The notes: generated by a model not told the origin, from the letters alone. 64,000 nucleotides of DNA from Streptacidiphilus sp. P02-A3a (GCF_014084105.1 NZ_CP048289.1:8379922-8443921); one strand, 5' to 3'. Positions 32,962 to 43,663 are shown, counted from the first letter of the stretch. A program made the numbers and translations.

Positions 32962-34548
32962 TCAGCTGCCTCCGAGGAGTGCCGTGACGGCGGGATCGCT
33001 GAGGCCGAGGAGTACGGCCGGCCAGAGCCCGGCGAGGACGGTGAGGGCGACCAGCGGGCTCCAGGCTGCGAACTCGTAGCCCTGGACGTCGCTGATGCCC
33101 GGTGCGGTGGAGAGGTGCGGGCTGCGTGGGTCCCCCATGCAGACCCGGCGGACGACGCCCAGCAGGTAGGCGGCGGTGAGCAGGGTGCCGAGACCGGCGA
33201 GGGCCATGAACACCAGGAACGCGGGGCGGTCCAGCCCCGCGGCGGGACGGAAGGAGCCGAACATGGCGAGCAGTTCACCCCAGAACCCGGCCAGGCCGGG
33301 CAGTCCGAGGCTGGCGACGGCCGCGAAGGCCAGCAGCCCGCCGAGGCGGGGGGCGCGTCCGTACAGCGCCGCGCCGGTGCGCCCGGTGGCCCCGGCGAGG
33401 GTGTCCAGGTCGGCCGTGCCGTAGCGGTCCTTGACCGCGCCGACCAGGAAGAACAGCAGGCCGGTGACCAGGCCGTGGGCGATGTTGGCGAACAGCGCGC
33501 CGTTCACACCGGTGGCGGTGAGCGTGGCGATGCCCAGCAGCACGAAGCCCATGTGGCCGACGGAGGAGTACGCGATGATCCGCTTCAGGTCGCCCTTGGC
33601 GCCGGGGCGGACCAGGGCCAGGCAGGCCAGTGAGCCGTAGATGATGCCGACCACCGCGAAGGCGGCCAGGTACGGCGCGAACACCGTCATGCCCTCGGGC
33701 GTGTCGGGCAGCAGCACCCGGACGAAACCGTAGGTGCCCATCTTCAGCAGCACCCCGGCCAGCAGCACCGAGCCGGTGGTCGGCGCCGCCGTGTGGGCGT
33801 CGGGCAGCCAGCTGTGGAAGGGCCACATGGGCGCCTTGACCGCGAGGCCCAGGCCGACCGCGAGCACCACCAGGACCTGGGTGCCGTGCGACAGCCCGGC
33901 GCCGTGGCGGTGGGCGAGCACGGTCATGTCGAAGGTGCCGGACTTCAGGCCGAGCAGCAGGAAGCCCAGCAGCATGATCGCGGAGCCGAGCAGGGTGTAG
34001 AGGATGAACCGGTTGGCGGAGGCCTGGGCGCTCGCCGCCTTGGTCCCCCGGCCCCAGCGGGCGATCAGGAAGTACATCGGGAGCAGGACGACCTCGAACG
34101 CCAGGAAGAACAGGATCAGGTCGAGCACCGCGAAGGTGCCGAGCATGCCCGTCTCCAGCAGCAGCAGCAGGCCGGTGTAGGCCCGGGGGCTGGGCGTGCC
34201 CGGGCCCTCCGGGAGCCGGCGCAGCGAGTAGACCGCGCAGAGGAAGGTGAGCAGGGCCGTGAGCAGCAGCAGCGGGAGCGAGATCCCGTCCACGCCGAGG
34301 TGCAGTCGGACGCCGATGGCGGGGATCCAGGGCAGGTCGGTGACGGCCTGCATCCGGGCCGAGTGGCCCCGGTCGAAACCGGCGGCCAGGGCGATCGACA
34401 GGGCCAGGGCCAGTCCGGTGACCACCGCGCCGAACCGCAGCGCGCGGCGCCCGGCGGCCTGCTCGTCCGCGCCGAACAGCCCGGGGACGAGCGTGGCGGC
34501 GGCGCCGAGCAGCGGCAGCAGGATCAGGGCGACGAGGACGGCGTTCAT
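32962..34548 (-). CDS. nuoM: NADH-quinone oxidoreductase subunit M
   Basis: 528 residues, 13-14 membrane segments; an antiporter-like pump subunit. The TM5 Glu (FLAFEVVLLPMYFLIARWG) and the APMWPFHSWLPDAHTAAPT segment with Lys and His are clear (about residues 140 and 230). The start overlaps the nuoL stop by ATGA. The frame remains open further upstream, but [16 protein letters not shown] is the normal NuoM start. Confidence 0.94.
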   Translation of the reverse strand: MNAVLVALILLPLLGAAATLVPGLFGADEQAAGRRALRFGAVVTGLALALSIALAAGFDRGHSARMQAVTDLPWIPAIGVRLHLGVDGISLPLLLLTALLTFLCAVYSLRRLPEGPGTPSPRAYTGLLLLLETGMLGTFAVLDLILFFLAFEVVLLPMYFLIARWGRGTKAASAQASANRFILYTLLGSAIMLLGFLLLGLKSGTFDMTVLAHRHGAGLSHGTQVLVVLAVGLGLAVKAPMWPFHSWLPDAHTAAPTTGSVLLAGVLLKMGTYGFVRVLLPDTPEGMTVFAPYLAAFAVVGIIYGSLACLALVRPGAKGDLKRIIAYSSVGHMGFVLLGIATLTATGVNGALFANIAHGLVTGLLFFLVGAVKDRYGTADLDTLAGATGRTGAALYGRAPRLGGLLAFAAVASLGLPGLAGFWGELLAMFGSFRPAAGLDRPAFLVFMALAGLGTLLTAAYLLGVVRRVCMGDPRSPHLSTAPGISDVQGYEFAAWSPLVALTVLAGLWPAVLLGLSDPAVTALLGGS

Positions 34549-36635
34549 CGGGTGGTCTCCACGAGGACGGCGAGGACGACGGCCCCGGCGAGCAGTGCGC
34601 TCAGGTAGCTCTGGGCGTTGCCGTTCTGGGCGCGGCGAACGGCCGCGCCCAGCAGCCGGGGCAGCCCGCTCGCCCCGGCCACGTAGGTCTCGATGACCTC
34701 GCGGTCGAGGAAGCGGACGAGTCCGGCGGCGGCGAGGAAGGGGCGGACCACGAGCGCGGCGTACAGCCGGTCGAGCCCGAAGCCGTCGCTGGCCGGGCCG
34801 AGCAGCGGCCCGAGCAGCAGCCGGGCCGGGTCGGGGGCCAGCCGCGCGGCCCGGCCCGCCGACTCGGCGTCGGCGAGGGCCTGGTCGAGGCTGACTCCGG
34901 GGATGTCCGCGAGGTCGGCCGCGGCCTGCTCCGGGTGGGCGGCGGTGGCGCTGGGCCGGGTCGCCTCCAGCAGCTCGTGGGCGGCACGCCCGGCCGGGGC
35001 GGTGGCCGCGTCGGCGACCAGCGCGGTGGCCCGGCGCCAGGCCGCCCAGGCGACCAGGACCCCGGCGAGGGCGACCGCGGTGCCCAGGATCGCGGTGGTA
35101 CCGGACGGCACCAGCGAGGTGCCGTCCAGGAAGGAGGGCAGCCAGCTGCCGCGCAGTCCGGCCAGGCCGAGGGCGACGGCGGGGATCGCGAGCAGCCACA
35201 GCGGCCAGCGCATGGCGTTCGGCTCGTCGCTGCCCTGCCCGGAGTGCTGGTCGGCGCTGCCGCGCGCCATCGGGGCGTGGAAGGTGAGCAGCCACAGCCG
35301 GGTCGCGTAGACGGCGGTGAGCAGCCCGGTGAGCAGCCCGGCGACGAGCACGATCCAGCCGACCGCGTGCGGGACGGCGGAGGCCGGGCCGAGGGCGCCG
35401 GTGAGCGCGTCACCGCGGCCGGCGTCCTCGGCGGCGGTGAGGATCGCGTCCTTGCTGAAGAAGCCGGAGAACGGCGGGATCCCGGCCAGTGCGAGCAGGC
35501 CGATGGTCATCGTCCAGTAGGCGTCAGGCACCCGGCGGCGCAGGTCGCTCATCCGGGACATGGCGGTCAGCGAGTTGGTGTGCGCGGCGTGGATGACCAC
35601 GCCCGCGGCGAGGAAGAGCAGGGCCTTGAAGGCGCCGTGGGTGAGCAGGTGGAAAACGGCGGCGTCACGGTCCCCGACGGCCAGCGCCCCGGCCATGTAG
35701 CCGAGCTGGCCGACGGTGGAGTAGGCGAGCACCCGCTTGATGTCGTCCTGGGCGAGGGCGCACAGGGCGGAGCCGACCATGGTGACCGCGGCCATGACGC
35801 CGAGGACGACCAGGGCGGCCGAGGAGAGCAGGAAGACCGGGAGCAGCCGGGCGACCAGGTAGATCCCGGCCGCGACCATGGTCGCGGCGTGGATCAGCGC
35901 GGACACCGGGGTCGGACCGGCCATGGCGTCCGGCAGCCAGGTGTGCAGCGGGAACTGCGCGGACTTCCCGGCGACGCCGCAGAGCAGCAGCAGCGCGATG
36001 ACCGTGGGGTGGTGGATCCGGCCGTCGGCGGCGGCCTGGATGATCCCGTCGATCCGGAAGGTCCCGGCGGCGTCGCCGAGGGCGAGGACGCCGAACAGGA
36101 AGGGCACGTCGCCGAGCTTGGTGACCAGGAAGGCCTTGATCGAGGCGGAGCGGGCGTCCTCGTTCTCCCAGTGGTGTCCGACCAGGAAGTACGAGCAGAT
36201 GCCCATGATCTCCCAGCCGACGAGCAGCACCACCAGGTCGCCGGAGTACAGCACCAGCAGCATCGCGGAGCTGAACAGCGACACCAGCGCGGCGTAGGAG
36301 GGGTAGCGCGGGTCCGCCCGCAGGTAGGAGGTCGAGTAGACCTGGACGCAGGTGGCGACCACGCCGACGAGAACGGCGAGCAGCGTGGCGAAGCCGTCGA
36401 GGTGCAGCGAGAGCTCGATCGGGACGCTGCCGGTGGGGGTGAGCCGGGTGGCGGCGTCCAGGTGGCGTCCGCTGCCGAGGTCGACCGCGACCGCGACCGC
36501 GAGCACCGCGGCGGCCAGGGTCGGCAGTACCGCCAGCGGCCGGACCAGCCCGGGCGCGCGGCGTCCGGCGGCGAGCCCGGCCAGCGAGCCGAGGAAGGGG
36601 AGCAGCGGGACCAGGACCGCCATGCTGAGGATCAT
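34545..36635 (-). CDS. nuoL: NADH-quinone oxidoreductase subunit L
   Basis: The largest pump subunit, 696 residues, about 15 membrane segments and the long amphipathic lateral helix at the C-terminus that clamps NuoM and Nuo[26 protein letters not shown] and [22 protein letters not shown] carry the TM5 Glu and the TM7/TM8 Lys and His (about residues 140-230). Normal length. It overlaps nuoK and nuoM by ATGA. Confidence 0.95.
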   Translation of the reverse strand: MILSMAVLVPLLPFLGSLAGLAAGRRAPGLVRPLAVLPTLAAAVLAVAVAVDLGSGRHLDAATRLTPTGSVPIELSLHLDGFATLLAVLVGVVATCVQVYSTSYLRADPRYPSYAALVSLFSSAMLLVLYSGDLVVLLVGWEIMGICSYFLVGHHWENEDARSASIKAFLVTKLGDVPFLFGVLALGDAAGTFRIDGIIQAAADGRIHHPTVIALLLLCGVAGKSAQFPLHTWLPDAMAGPTPVSALIHAATMVAAGIYLVARLLPVFLLSSAALVVLGVMAAVTMVGSALCALAQDDIKRVLAYSTVGQLGYMAGALAVGDRDAAVFHLLTHGAFKALLFLAAGVVIHAAHTNSLTAMSRMSDLRRRVPDAYWTMTIGLLALAGIPPFSGFFSKDAILTAAEDAGRGDALTGALGPASAVPHAVGWIVLVAGLLTGLLTAVYATRLWLLTFHAPMARGSADQHSGQGSDEPNAMRWPLWLLAIPAVALGLAGLRGSWLPSFLDGTSLVPSGTTAILGTAVALAGVLVAWAAWRRATALVADAATAPAGRAAHELLEATRPSATAAHPEQAAADLADIPGVSLDQALADAESAGRAARLAPDPARLLLGPLLGPASDGFGLDRLYAALVVRPFLAAAGLVRFLDREVIETYVAGASGLPRLLGAAVRRAQNGNAQSYLSALLAGAVVLAVLVETTR

Positions 36636-37057
36636 CCGACGGTGGCCTTCCCGTGGGGCAGGTCCGCGGTCGTCGCGGGATTGGCGGTCGTCGCGGGATT
36701 GGCGGTGGCGGCTGCCATGCTGTCCGGGTCGGGTTCCTCGCCCGGGTCAGTGTCCTCGGCCAGCAGCCGCAGCCGGTCGAGGTCGGCGGTGCCGTGGGTG
36801 CGGAAGACCATGAGGACGATGGCCAGGCCGAGGCCGATCTCGGCGGCGGCGATGGTGATGGTGAACAGGGTGAGCGCCTGGCCCGCGTGCAGGGTGTCGC
36901 GCAGCCAGACGTCGAAGGCGACCAGGTTCAGGTTGACGGCGTTGAGCATCAGCTCGACCGACATCAGCACGAGTACGGAGTTGCGGCGGGCGAGCACGCC
37001 GTACAGGCCGACGCAGAACAGCAGGACGGCGAGGACCGCGGGGTAGACGAGGTGCAC
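36632..37057 (-). CDS. nuoK: NADH-quinone oxidoreductase subunit K
   Basis: 141 residues; the first ~100 are the usual three-helix NuoK with the channel Glu residues ([31 protein letters not shown]). About 40 extra C-terminal residues include a short tandem repeat, ANPATT twice, from an 18-bp DNA repeat at 36667-36702. The start is GTG 37057. It overlaps nuoL by 4 bases. Confidence 0.93.
   Translation of the reverse strand: MHLVYPAVLAVLLFCVGLYGVLARRNSVLVLMSVELMLNAVNLNLVAFDVWLRDTLHAGQALTLFTITIAAAEIGLGLAIVLMVFRTHGTADLDRLRLLAEDTDPGEEPDPDSMAAATANPATTANPATTADLPHGKATVG
36667..36702. repeat. Two tandem 18-bp copies inside nuoK
   Basis: Two head-to-tail 18-bp units (beginning GCGGTCGTCGCGGGATTG) encode the repeated tail of NuoK. 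It looks like a recent slippage duplication. Confidence 0.75.
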
Positions 37058-37061
37058 CGGG

Positions 37062-37610
37062 TCAGCGCTCCTCTCGGTGACGGCGCGAGATGACGACCGC
37101 CCCGACCAGCGCGGCGAGCAGCAGCACGGACAGGGCCTCGAACGGCAGGACCCAGTAGCGGAACAGCATGGTGCCGTTGGCCTTGGTGCTGCCGCTGCCC
37201 GGGACCAGCTCGATCCAGGTGCAGCGGAAGGCGTCGACGACCAGGGTGACCAGGGTCGCGGCGGCGACGACGGCCACCCCGAGGGCGACCCAGCGGTTGC
37301 CCGAGTCGGCGTCGGGTGACGCCCCGATGGGCGCCTTGGTGAGCATCAGCCCGAACAGGACGAGCACCACCACCGAGCCCAGGTAGATCAGGACCTGGAC
37401 CCAGGCGATGAACTCGGCCGTGAGCAGGAGGTACTCGATGGCCAGCCCGCCGAGGGCGACGACCAGCCACAGGGCGGCGTGCACCAGCTGCTTGGTGGTG
37501 ACGGTGAGCAGGGCCGCGCCGAGCACGGCGAGCCCGACGAGGACGAACACGATCTCGACGCCGCTGGGCGTCAGGAAGGCGTGCCCCTGGGAACTGAGCG
37601 TGCCGGTCAC
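37062..37610 (-). CDS. nuoJ: NADH-quinone oxidoreductase subunit J
   Basis: 182 residues, five membrane segments. The TM3 region [32 protein letters not shown] (pi-bulge helix, conserved Glu) identifies NuoJ. The GTG at 37610 overlaps the nuoI stop by four bases; nuoK follows after 4 bases. Confidence 0.94.
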   Translation of the reverse strand: MTGTLSSQGHAFLTPSGVEIVFVLVGLAVLGAALLTVTTKQLVHAALWLVVALGGLAIEYLLLTAEFIAWVQVLIYLGSVVVLVLFGLMLTKAPIGASPDADSGNRWVALGVAVVAAATLVTLVVDAFRCTWIELVPGSGSTKANGTMLFRYWVLPFEALSVLLLAALVGAVVISRRHREER

Positions 37611-38215
37611 TGCCCGGTCTCCTCTCCGGCCGGCGGCTCCGCCCGGGCGGCGGCCTCGGCGGCCTCGGCGGCCTCGGCGGCGGCGAGCTTGTCGGCCGCC
37701 TTGCGGGCCGCGGCGATCTCCTTCGGCTCCTCCCCGCGCGGGTCCTGCGCGGGCGGCGCCGGGACGGTCCACATCCACTCGCGCAGCCGCTCGCGCTCGT
37801 GGGTGAGGTCCAGGATGTCGGTCTCGGCGTACTCGAACTCCGGTGACCAGAACAGCGCGTCGAAGGGGCAGACCTCGATGCAGATGCCGCAGTACATGCA
37901 GAGCGAGAAGTCGATGGCGAAGCGGTCCAGCACGTTCCGGGTGCGGGCCCGGGCGTTGGGGTCGACCGCGGGCAGGGTCTCCTTGTGCGAGTCGATGTAG
38001 ATGCACCAGTCCGGGCACTCGCGGGCGCAGAGCATGCACACCGTGCAGTTCTCCTCCAGCAGCCCGATCACGCCCCGGGAGCGGGGCGGCAGCTGGGGCT
38101 GCACGTCGGGGTACTGGTGGGTGACGGTGCGCCGGGTCATCGTCCGCAGGGTCACCGCCAGGCCCTTGGCCAGGCCGCGCCCGGGGAAGCCGCCGCCACC
38201 GTGGTTCGGAGCCAC
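37607..38215 (-). CDS. nuoI: NADH-quinone oxidoreductase subunit I
   Basis: 202 residues; carries two [4Fe-4S] clusters (N6a, N6b) that pass electrons towards quinone. Both ferredoxin motifs are complete: [12 protein letters not shown] (about residues 57-68) and [12 protein letters not shown] (about residues 106-117). The C-terminal tail is Ala/Glu-rich from a 9-bp DNA repeat (37645-37683). The GTG at 38215 overlaps the nuoH stop by one base (TAGTG). Confidence 0.94.
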   Translation of the reverse strand: MAPNHGGGGFPGRGLAKGLAVTLRTMTRRTVTHQYPDVQPQLPPRSRGVIGLLEENCTVCMLCARECPDWCIYIDSHKETLPAVDPNARARTRNVLDRFAIDFSLCMYCGICIEVCPFDALFWSPEFEYAETDILDLTHERERLREWMWTVPAPPAQDPRGEEPKEIAAARKAADKLAAAEAAEAAEAAARAEPPAGEETGQ

Positions 38216-39177
38216 TAGGAGATCACCACCTTGACGACGCCGGTGAGGGCGAGCTGGGCGAGGGAGAGCGGGATGAGCACGGTCCAGGCGAAGCGCATCA
38301 GCTGGTCCTCCCGCAGCCGGGGATAGGTGACGCGCAGCCAGATCACCACGAAGGCGAGCGCGAAGGTCTTCAGCAGCGTCCACAGCCAGCCCAGGTCCGC
38401 CGCGAGCGGCCCGTGCCACCCGCCGAGGAACAGCACCGAGGTGAGCGCGCAGAGCACCAGGATGCCCGCGTACTCGGAGAGCAGGAACAGCGCGAAGCGC
38501 AGGCCGGTGTACTCGGTGTAGGCGCCGAAGATGATCTCGGAGTCGGCCACCGGCATGTCGAAGGGCGGCCGCTGCAACTCGGCCAGACCGGCGGTGAAGA
38601 AGACGAACCCGCCGACGATCTGCCACGGCACCCACCACCAGTGGAACGCGCCCATGATGCCGGTCAGCGAGACCGTCCCGGCGGCCATCGCCACCGAGGC
38701 GGCGGCCAGCAGCATCGGCAGCTCGTACGCCAGCAGCTGCGCGGCCGAGCGGATGCCGCCGAGCAGGGAGAACTTGTTCGCGGACGCCCAACCGGCCATC
38801 AGCGACCCGAGGACGCCGACGCCCATCACCGCGAGGACGAAGAACAGACCGGCGTCCAGGTCCTGCCCGACGAAGCCGCCGGGCCCGACCGGGATGGCGA
38901 CCAGCACCAGCAGGTAGGGCAGCAGCGCGACGGCGGGCGCCAGCTGGAAGATCCGCCGGTCCGCGTCGGCGGGGACGATGTCCTCCTTCTGCGCGAACTT
39001 CATCCCGTCGGCGACGAGCTGCGCCCAGCCGTGGAAGCCGCCCGCGTACATGGGGCCGAGGCGGCCCTGCATGTGGGCCATGACCTTGTGCTCGGTCTGG
39101 CCGATGACCAGCGGTACGACCAGGAACACGACCAGGATCACGACGCAGCGGAGCAGCGCTTCGAGCGCGGTGATCAT
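38215..39177 (-). CDS. nuoH: NADH-quinone oxidoreductase subunit H
   Basis: 320 residues, eight membrane segments; forms part of the quinone chamber. [39 protein letters not shown] (the conserved amphipathic helix 1 and loop) and [26 protein letters not shown] (quinone loop) are present. It overlaps nuoC by ATGA. Confidence 0.94.
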   Translation of the reverse strand: MITALEALLRCVVILVVFLVVPLVIGQTEHKVMAHMQGRLGPMYAGGFHGWAQLVADGMKFAQKEDIVPADADRRIFQLAPAVALLPYLLVLVAIPVGPGGFVGQDLDAGLFFVLAVMGVGVLGSLMAGWASANKFSLLGGIRSAAQLLAYELPMLLAAASVAMAAGTVSLTGIMGAFHWWWVPWQIVGGFVFFTAGLAELQRPPFDMPVADSEIIFGAYTEYTGLRFALFLLSEYAGILVLCALTSVLFLGGWHGPLAADLGWLWTLLKTFALAFVVIWLRVTYPRLREDQLMRFAWTVLIPLSLAQLALTGVVKVVIS

Positions 39178-40121
39178 GCGTCGTCTCCTGTCGCGGGCGC
39201 GGGCGGCTCGCCGCCGGACTCGGGCTCCGGCGCGGGCTCGGGCTCCGGCGCGGGCTCGGCCTCCGGCGCGGGCTCGGCGGGGAGCTGCCAGGGGGCTTCC
39301 GGGGTGGCGGGCGGCGTCGACGGGGTGGCGGGCGGGGCGGTCGGCGCCGGGGCGGCCTGGCTGGCGGACCCCTGGTCCACGCTGCGGGTGCGTCGCGGGC
39401 GGTCGGCGCGGACCGGGCGGTCGCCCTCCGCCCCGGCGGCGGCCGCGCGGGGCCCGCGCGCGGCGGCGCCCCGGGCCGGACGCTCCGGCACCGGCGGAAG
39501 GGTCCCGGCCAGCGGTCCCCACTCGTTCGGGTCAGGCACGCCCGGCGGCAGCATCCGGCGGCGGGCCGCCGGTGCGGCCTCGCCTGCGGCGTGGTCGCTC
39601 TCCCCCGGCTCCTTCGCCCCCGGCCAGGCCTTGGCCACCCGCGCGGCCAGCACGAACTCCTTGCGCAGCGGGTACCCCTCGAACCCCTCGGGGAGCAGCA
39701 GCGTGTCGAGCCCCGGGTGGCCGGTGAAGTCGATGCCGAACATCTCGTGGGTCTCCCGCTCGTGCCAGACCGCCCCGGCGAAGACGCCGCTCGCGGTCGG
39801 CAGGGCGGCGGCGTCCCGGGGTACCCGGGTGCGCAGCAGTACCCGGCGCAGCGCGCCCGGCGTGCCGACGGCGGCGAGGTGGACGACCACGGAGAAGCCC
39901 TCGGCGAGTTCGTCGACGGCGCTGAGCCAGTCGAAGTAGCGCAGGCCCAGCGTGTCGCGGGCGGCGGTGAGCGCCTCGATCCAGTGCTCGGCCGGGACGT
40001 CGACGGTGAGCAGGGCGAACGCCTCGCCCGCCGTGGCCCACGGCCCGATCGCCGCGGCGGTGTCAGCCGACGGCGGCTGCCCGGTCGGCGGCTGCTCGGG
40101 CGGTGCGTGCTCGGTGCTCAC
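39174..40121 (-). CDS. nuoC: NADH-quinone oxidoreductase subunit C
   Basis: 315 residues. The NuoC core (about residues 28-175) has [56 protein letters not shown], the family signature. After it lie ~140 extra residues rich in Pro, Ala, Glu and Arg, ending in [11 protein letters not shown]-like repeats. NuoC normally pairs with NuoD, but nuoD is absent from this operon. The start ATG 40121 overlaps nuoB. Confidence 0.92.
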   Translation of the reverse strand: MSTEHAPPEQPPTGQPPSADTAAAIGPWATAGEAFALLTVDVPAEHWIEALTAARDTLGLRYFDWLSAVDELAEGFSVVVHLAAVGTPGALRRVLLRTRVPRDAAALPTASGVFAGAVWHERETHEMFGIDFTGHPGLDTLLLPEGFEGYPLRKEFVLAARVAKAWPGAKEPGESDHAAGEAAPAARRRMLPPGVPDPNEWGPLAGTLPPVPERPARGAAARGPRAAAAGAEGDRPVRADRPRRTRSVDQGSASQAAPAPTAPPATPSTPPATPEAPWQLPAEPAPEAEPAPEPEPAPEPESGGEPPAPATGDDA

Positions 40122-40792
40122 TGGTCGGTGCCTTCCGCCGCCGTGGGCCCGGCCACCAGCGGGCGCTTCAGCGCGCCGACCGGGGCACCGGCCGCCGCGC
40201 CGCCGGGGTACTGGTCCGCCATCGACTCCTGGGCGATCTTCTCCTGGAGCTTGAGGATCCCCTGGAGCAGGGCCTCCGGCCGGGGCGGGCAGCCCGGCAC
40301 GTAGACGTCCACCGGGATGATCTGGTCGACGCCCTTGGTGACCGAGTAGGAGTCCCAGTAGGGGCCGCCGGAGTTGGAGCAGGCGCCGAAGGAGATGACG
40401 TACTTGGGCTCGGGCATCTGCTCGTAGAGCCGCTTGATGGCCGGGGCCATCTTGTCGGTCACCGTGCCCGAGACGATCATGAGGTCGGCCTGGCGCGGTC
40501 CGGGGGCGAACGGGATGACGCCCATCCGGATGAAGTCGTGCTTGGCCATGGAGGCGGCGATGAACTCGATCGCGCAGCAGGCCAGGCCGAAGTTGAAGAC
40601 CCAGAGGCTGTAGCGGCGTCCCCAGTTGAGGACGACCTTGACCGGGTCCGGCGCCAGTCGGGACAGCGGTCCCAGGCGGCGGGGCTCCAGCGCGCCCGCG
40701 CCGGGGCGGCCCGGGTCGGGGATGCCCAGCGCGACCGGCGCTCCGGGCTCGCCGGTGGCGGAGGCGTGGGAGTGGCGGGGGTTCACGTCCAT
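40118..40792 (-). CDS. nuoB: NADH-quinone oxidoreductase subunit B
   Basis: 224 residues; holds cluster N2, the last iron-sulfur cluster before quinone. [11 protein letters not shown], the [21 protein letters not shown] and [12 protein letters not shown] segments, and [13 protein letters not shown] give the four Cys ligands. About 45 extra residues at the N-terminus and 25 at the C-terminus. Start ATG 40792, 10 bases inside the end of nuoA. Confidence 0.94.
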   Translation of the reverse strand: MDVNPRHSHASATGEPGAPVALGIPDPGRPGAGALEPRRLGPLSRLAPDPVKVVLNWGRRYSLWVFNFGLACCAIEFIAASMAKHDFIRMGVIPFAPGPRQADLMIVSGTVTDKMAPAIKRLYEQMPEPKYVISFGACSNSGGPYWDSYSVTKGVDQIIPVDVYVPGCPPRPEALLQGILKLQEKIAQESMADQYPGGAAAGAPVGALKRPLVAGPTAAEGTDQ

Positions 40793-41187
40793 TCCAGGAC
40801 GCCCTTCTTCCAGGCGTAGAGCAGGCCGACAGCGAGGAAGCCGAGGAAGACGAACATCTCGATCAGCGTCCCCGCCCCGAACCCCGGAGCGGCGAAGACG
40901 GTGGCCCAGGGGAAGAGGAAGATGGCGTCCACGGCGAAGATCACGTACAGGAACGCGTAGATGTAGTAGCGGATCTGGGTGTGCGCCCAGCCCTCGCCGA
41001 CCGGGTCCACGCCGCACTCGTACGCCAGCAGCTTCTCCGGCGTCGGGGCGAACGGGCGCAGCAGCCGGTTGGCGCTGAAGGCCGTTGACACGAACAACAC
41101 GCCGACGACGGCGAGCAGCCCGACCACGGCGTAGCCGTGGAAGTACCCGGGTTGCGCGGGCGCGGTGGCCGCCCCCAGTGCCTCCAT
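40783..41187 (-). CDS. nuoA: NADH-quinone oxidoreductase subunit A
   Basis: 134 residues, three membrane helices; [15 protein letters not shown] is the conserved loop with the redox-sensitive Cys, followed by [22 protein letters not shown]. First gene of the operon. ATG 41187 has GGAGG 8 bases upstream; upstream in-frame Met codons lack a binding site. The 390 bases 41188-41577, between this gene and the divergent kinase, hold no gene I can support; they must contain both promoters, but no convincing -35/-10 pair is visible. Confidence 0.93.
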   Translation of the reverse strand: MEALGAATAPAQPGYFHGYAVVGLLAVVGVLFVSTAFSANRLLRPFAPTPEKLLAYECGVDPVGEGWAHTQIRYYIYAFLYVIFAVDAIFLFPWATVFAAPGFGAGTLIEMFVFLGFLAVGLLYAWKKGVLEWT

Positions 41188-41577
41188 GCTGGCTGCCTCC
41201 GGTCCGTTCCTTTGCATTTTCATGGCGTTACGTACGCACGGGAGTCTAGGTCCACCGGAAGCGACCGCGCTCACGGCACCCATTTCGCGAGACGCCGCGC
41301 CGTGTCGGCGTGAGACAGGAGTGCCGAGGTCGGACCGGTCGCCGGGGCCGGTCGCGGCCGTCCGGCCGGGGGTCGGCACCCGGTTGGCGACGGCTTGGTC
41401 AACGGTTGGCCACGGGCGGGCGCGGGCGGGCGCGGGACCCGGCGCGCGGGGTGGGGTTATCCCCCGGTCCGGTATGCCGACCCGCCCCATCGCCACCGGA
41501 CGTCCCGCCGGGCACCCTTGACCGGACGGCCCCGAGCTCGTTTCCGGCCCCGGCCCGGCATACCAGAGGATGGACTC

Positions 41578-42771
41578 ATGCCACACGACTCCGCGCTGCC
41601 CAACGAGCGCCCCGCCTTCAACGGACGCATGTGGCGTGAGGTCAGCTACCTGCTCCTGGGCTTCCCGATGGGTGTGCTCGGGTTCATCGTCACCGTCGTC
41701 GGGGTGTCGCTGGGCCTGGGGCTGCTGATCACCGTGGTCGGGGTCTGGGTCCTGGCCGGGGCGCTGTTCCTGATCCGCGGGCTGGGCGTCGCCGAGCGGG
41801 GGCTGGTCCGCTCGCTGCTGGACGTGGACATCGCCGAGCCGCCGCGGCTGCGCGACCTCCGGCGCGCCGGGGACTCCGTCTGGCGCCGCCCGCTCGCGCT
41901 GCTGTCGGACGGGCTGTCCTGGCGGACCGCGCTCTACCTGCTGATCAAGCTGCCCTGGGGGGTGTTCGGCTTCGCGATCATCCTGGTCGCGCTGGTCGCC
42001 CTGTGGCCGCTGCTGCCCTGGATCGCCCGGCTGCTGTCCAGCGTGGACCGGCTGCTGGCCGCCGCCCTGCTGTCGCCCCCGCCGCTGGCCGAGCGGGTCC
42101 GGGAGCTGGAGGACGACCGGGGCGCGGTGGTCGACACCGCCGCCGCCGACCTGCGCCGGATCGAGCGCGACCTGCACGACGGGGCGCAGGCCCGGCTGGT
42201 CGCCCTGGCCATGGACCTGGGCCTGGCCAAGGAGAAGCTGACCGAGGACCCGGAGACGGCGGCCAGGATGGTCTCCGACGCGCACGGCGAGGTGAAGCTG
42301 GTCCTCCAGGAGCTGCGCGACCTGGCCCGGGGCATCCACCCGGCGGTGCTGACCGACCGGGGCCTGGACGCGGCGCTGTCCTCGGTCGCCAGCCGCTGCA
42401 CCGTCCCCGGCGGCGCGCGGGTCAACGCGGACCTGCCCGGCGGCGCGGACCGGGCGTCCCGACCGGATCCGGCGGTGGAGGGCATCGCCTACTTCACCGT
42501 CAGCGAGCTGCTGACCAACGTCTCCAAGCACGCCGGGGCCAGGACCGCCACCGTCGACGCCTGGCGCACCGGTGACCGGCTGCTGCTCCAGGTCCGGGAC
42601 GACGGTCGCGGCGGCGCGGACGAGCAGCCGGGCGGCGGGCTGGCCGGGCTGGCCGAACGCATCCGCGCGGTGGACGGCGTGTTCGTGGTGGACAGCCCGC
42701 TGGGCGGCCCGACCGTGGTCACCGTGGAGCTGCCCTGGCGCACCCGGGGCGCCACCGCCGGTCGGGCCTAG
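41578..42771 (+). CDS. Sensor histidine kinase, NarL/LuxR-partner type
   Basis: 397 residues. The N-terminal putative-sensor domain has four hydrophobic segments in two pairs (about residues 22-65 and 115-150). The HisKA_3 box is DLRRIERDLHDGAQARLVALAMDLGLA (phospho-His about residue 202), followed by HATPase_c with FTVSELLTNVSKHAGA (N box), DDGRGG and GGGLAGLAERI. ATG 41578 follows GAGG by 8 bases. No response regulator gene is adjacent, which is unusual for this type. A kinase-less copy of its sensor domain follows 168 bases downstream; that gap shows nothing recognisable. Confidence 0.9.
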   Translation: MPHDSALPNERPAFNGRMWREVSYLLLGFPMGVLGFIVTVVGVSLGLGLLITVVGVWVLAGALFLIRGLGVAERGLVRSLLDVDIAEPPRLRDLRRAGDSVWRRPLALLSDGLSWRTALYLLIKLPWGVFGFAIILVALVALWPLLPWIARLLSSVDRLLAAALLSPPPLAERVRELEDDRGAVVDTAAADLRRIERDLHDGAQARLVALAMDLGLAKEKLTEDPETAARMVSDAHGEVKLVLQELRDLARGIHPAVLTDRGLDAALSSVASRCTVPGGARVNADLPGGADRASRPDPAVEGIAYFTVSELLTNVSKHAGARTATVDAWRTGDRLLLQVRDDGRGGADEQPGGGLAGLAERIRAVDGVFVVDSPLGGPTVVTVELPWRTRGATAGRA

Positions 42772-42939
42772 CCACCACCCGCCGGGTCGGGCCGGGCCCG
42801 GCCGGGACGGCGGACGGCGGCCCGCCGGGTGGGGTTAACCCCCCTGCGGAACGCCCGTGGGCCCCAGCGATTTCCGCTCCCGCGGCCGACAGGCTGTCAG
42901 TAGGCAGGGCAGCGACAGCGACGAGGAGAGCCGGACACC

Positions 42940-43650
42940 ATGAGCAGCACACTGGACAGCGCGGGCTGGCCGTACCGGGACGACACCGCCGACCGCGCGG
43001 CCGCCCGCCGGGAGCGCCCGGCGCCGGGCTTCCTGGCGGCGCCCTTCGCGGCCCGCAGCTGGCGCGAGACCCTCCAGGGGGTGCTCAACCTGCCGGTCGG
43101 GATCGTCGCCTTCTGCTCCACGGTGACCACGATCTCCTTCGGCCTCGGCACCGTGGTCACCGTGCTCGGGCTGCCGGTGCTGGCCGCCGTGCTGACCGGC
43201 TGCCGGGGGTTCGCGGCCATGGAGCGGTCGCGCGCCGCCGCGCTGCTCGGCCTGCGGGTACCGGCCCCCGCGCCGCCGCACCGGCGGCGTCCGGGCGTCG
43301 CCGGCTGGATCCGCGCCGCGCTGAGCGACGCGCCGAGCTGGCGCGCGGCGCTCTATAACCTGCTGCTGCTGCCGTTGGGGATCGCCTCGTTCACGGCGGC
43401 GGTCGTGCTCTGGTCGGTGGCGATCACCTGCGCCAGCTACCCGCTGTGGCAGTGGGTGTTCCCGACCTTCGTCCACCAGCCGGGCGTCCAGCTGTACGAG
43501 TACCACGGCCACACGCACTACCTGAGTTCGGTGCCGGAGATCGCCGGGGCGTGCGCTCTCGGGCTGGTGCTGCTGTTCGTCGCCCCGCAGGTGCTGCGCG
43601 GGCTGGCGAACGTGCAGCGGGCGATGGTGCGCGGGCTGCTCTCCCGCTGA
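42940..43650 (+). CDS. Stand-alone putative-sensor-domain membrane protein
   Basis: 236 residues. It has the same repeated layout as the sensor half of the preceding kinase: SWRETLQGVLNLPVGIVAFCSTVTTISFGLGTVVTVLG and, later, SWRAALYNLLLLPLGIASF, each before paired membrane segments (about six in all). No HisKA or ATPase part follows. GAGGAGAG precedes the ATG. It may modulate the orphan kinase by competing for signal or dimerising with it; that is inference from the shared domain and position. Confidence 0.8.
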   Translation: MSSTLDSAGWPYRDDTADRAAARRERPAPGFLAAPFAARSWRETLQGVLNLPVGIVAFCSTVTTISFGLGTVVTVLGLPVLAAVLTGCRGFAAMERSRAAALLGLRVPAPAPPHRRRPGVAGWIRAALSDAPSWRAALYNLLLLPLGIASFTAAVVLWSVAITCASYPLWQWVFPTFVHQPGVQLYEYHGHTHYLSSVPEIAGACALGLVLLFVAPQVLRGLANVQRAMVRGLLSR

Positions 43651-43663
43651 CCGGGACACCCGG

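Noticed and set aside
34549-35295. An N-terminal extension of NuoM
   Set aside because: It overlaps the nuoL coding region and is Arg/Pro/Gly-rich; NuoM begins at 34548 with a normal membrane start.
40793-41017. An extension of NuoB upstream of 40792
   Set aside because: It overlaps nuoA coding sequence in another frame and is Arg/Leu-rich; NuoB starts at MDVNPRH.
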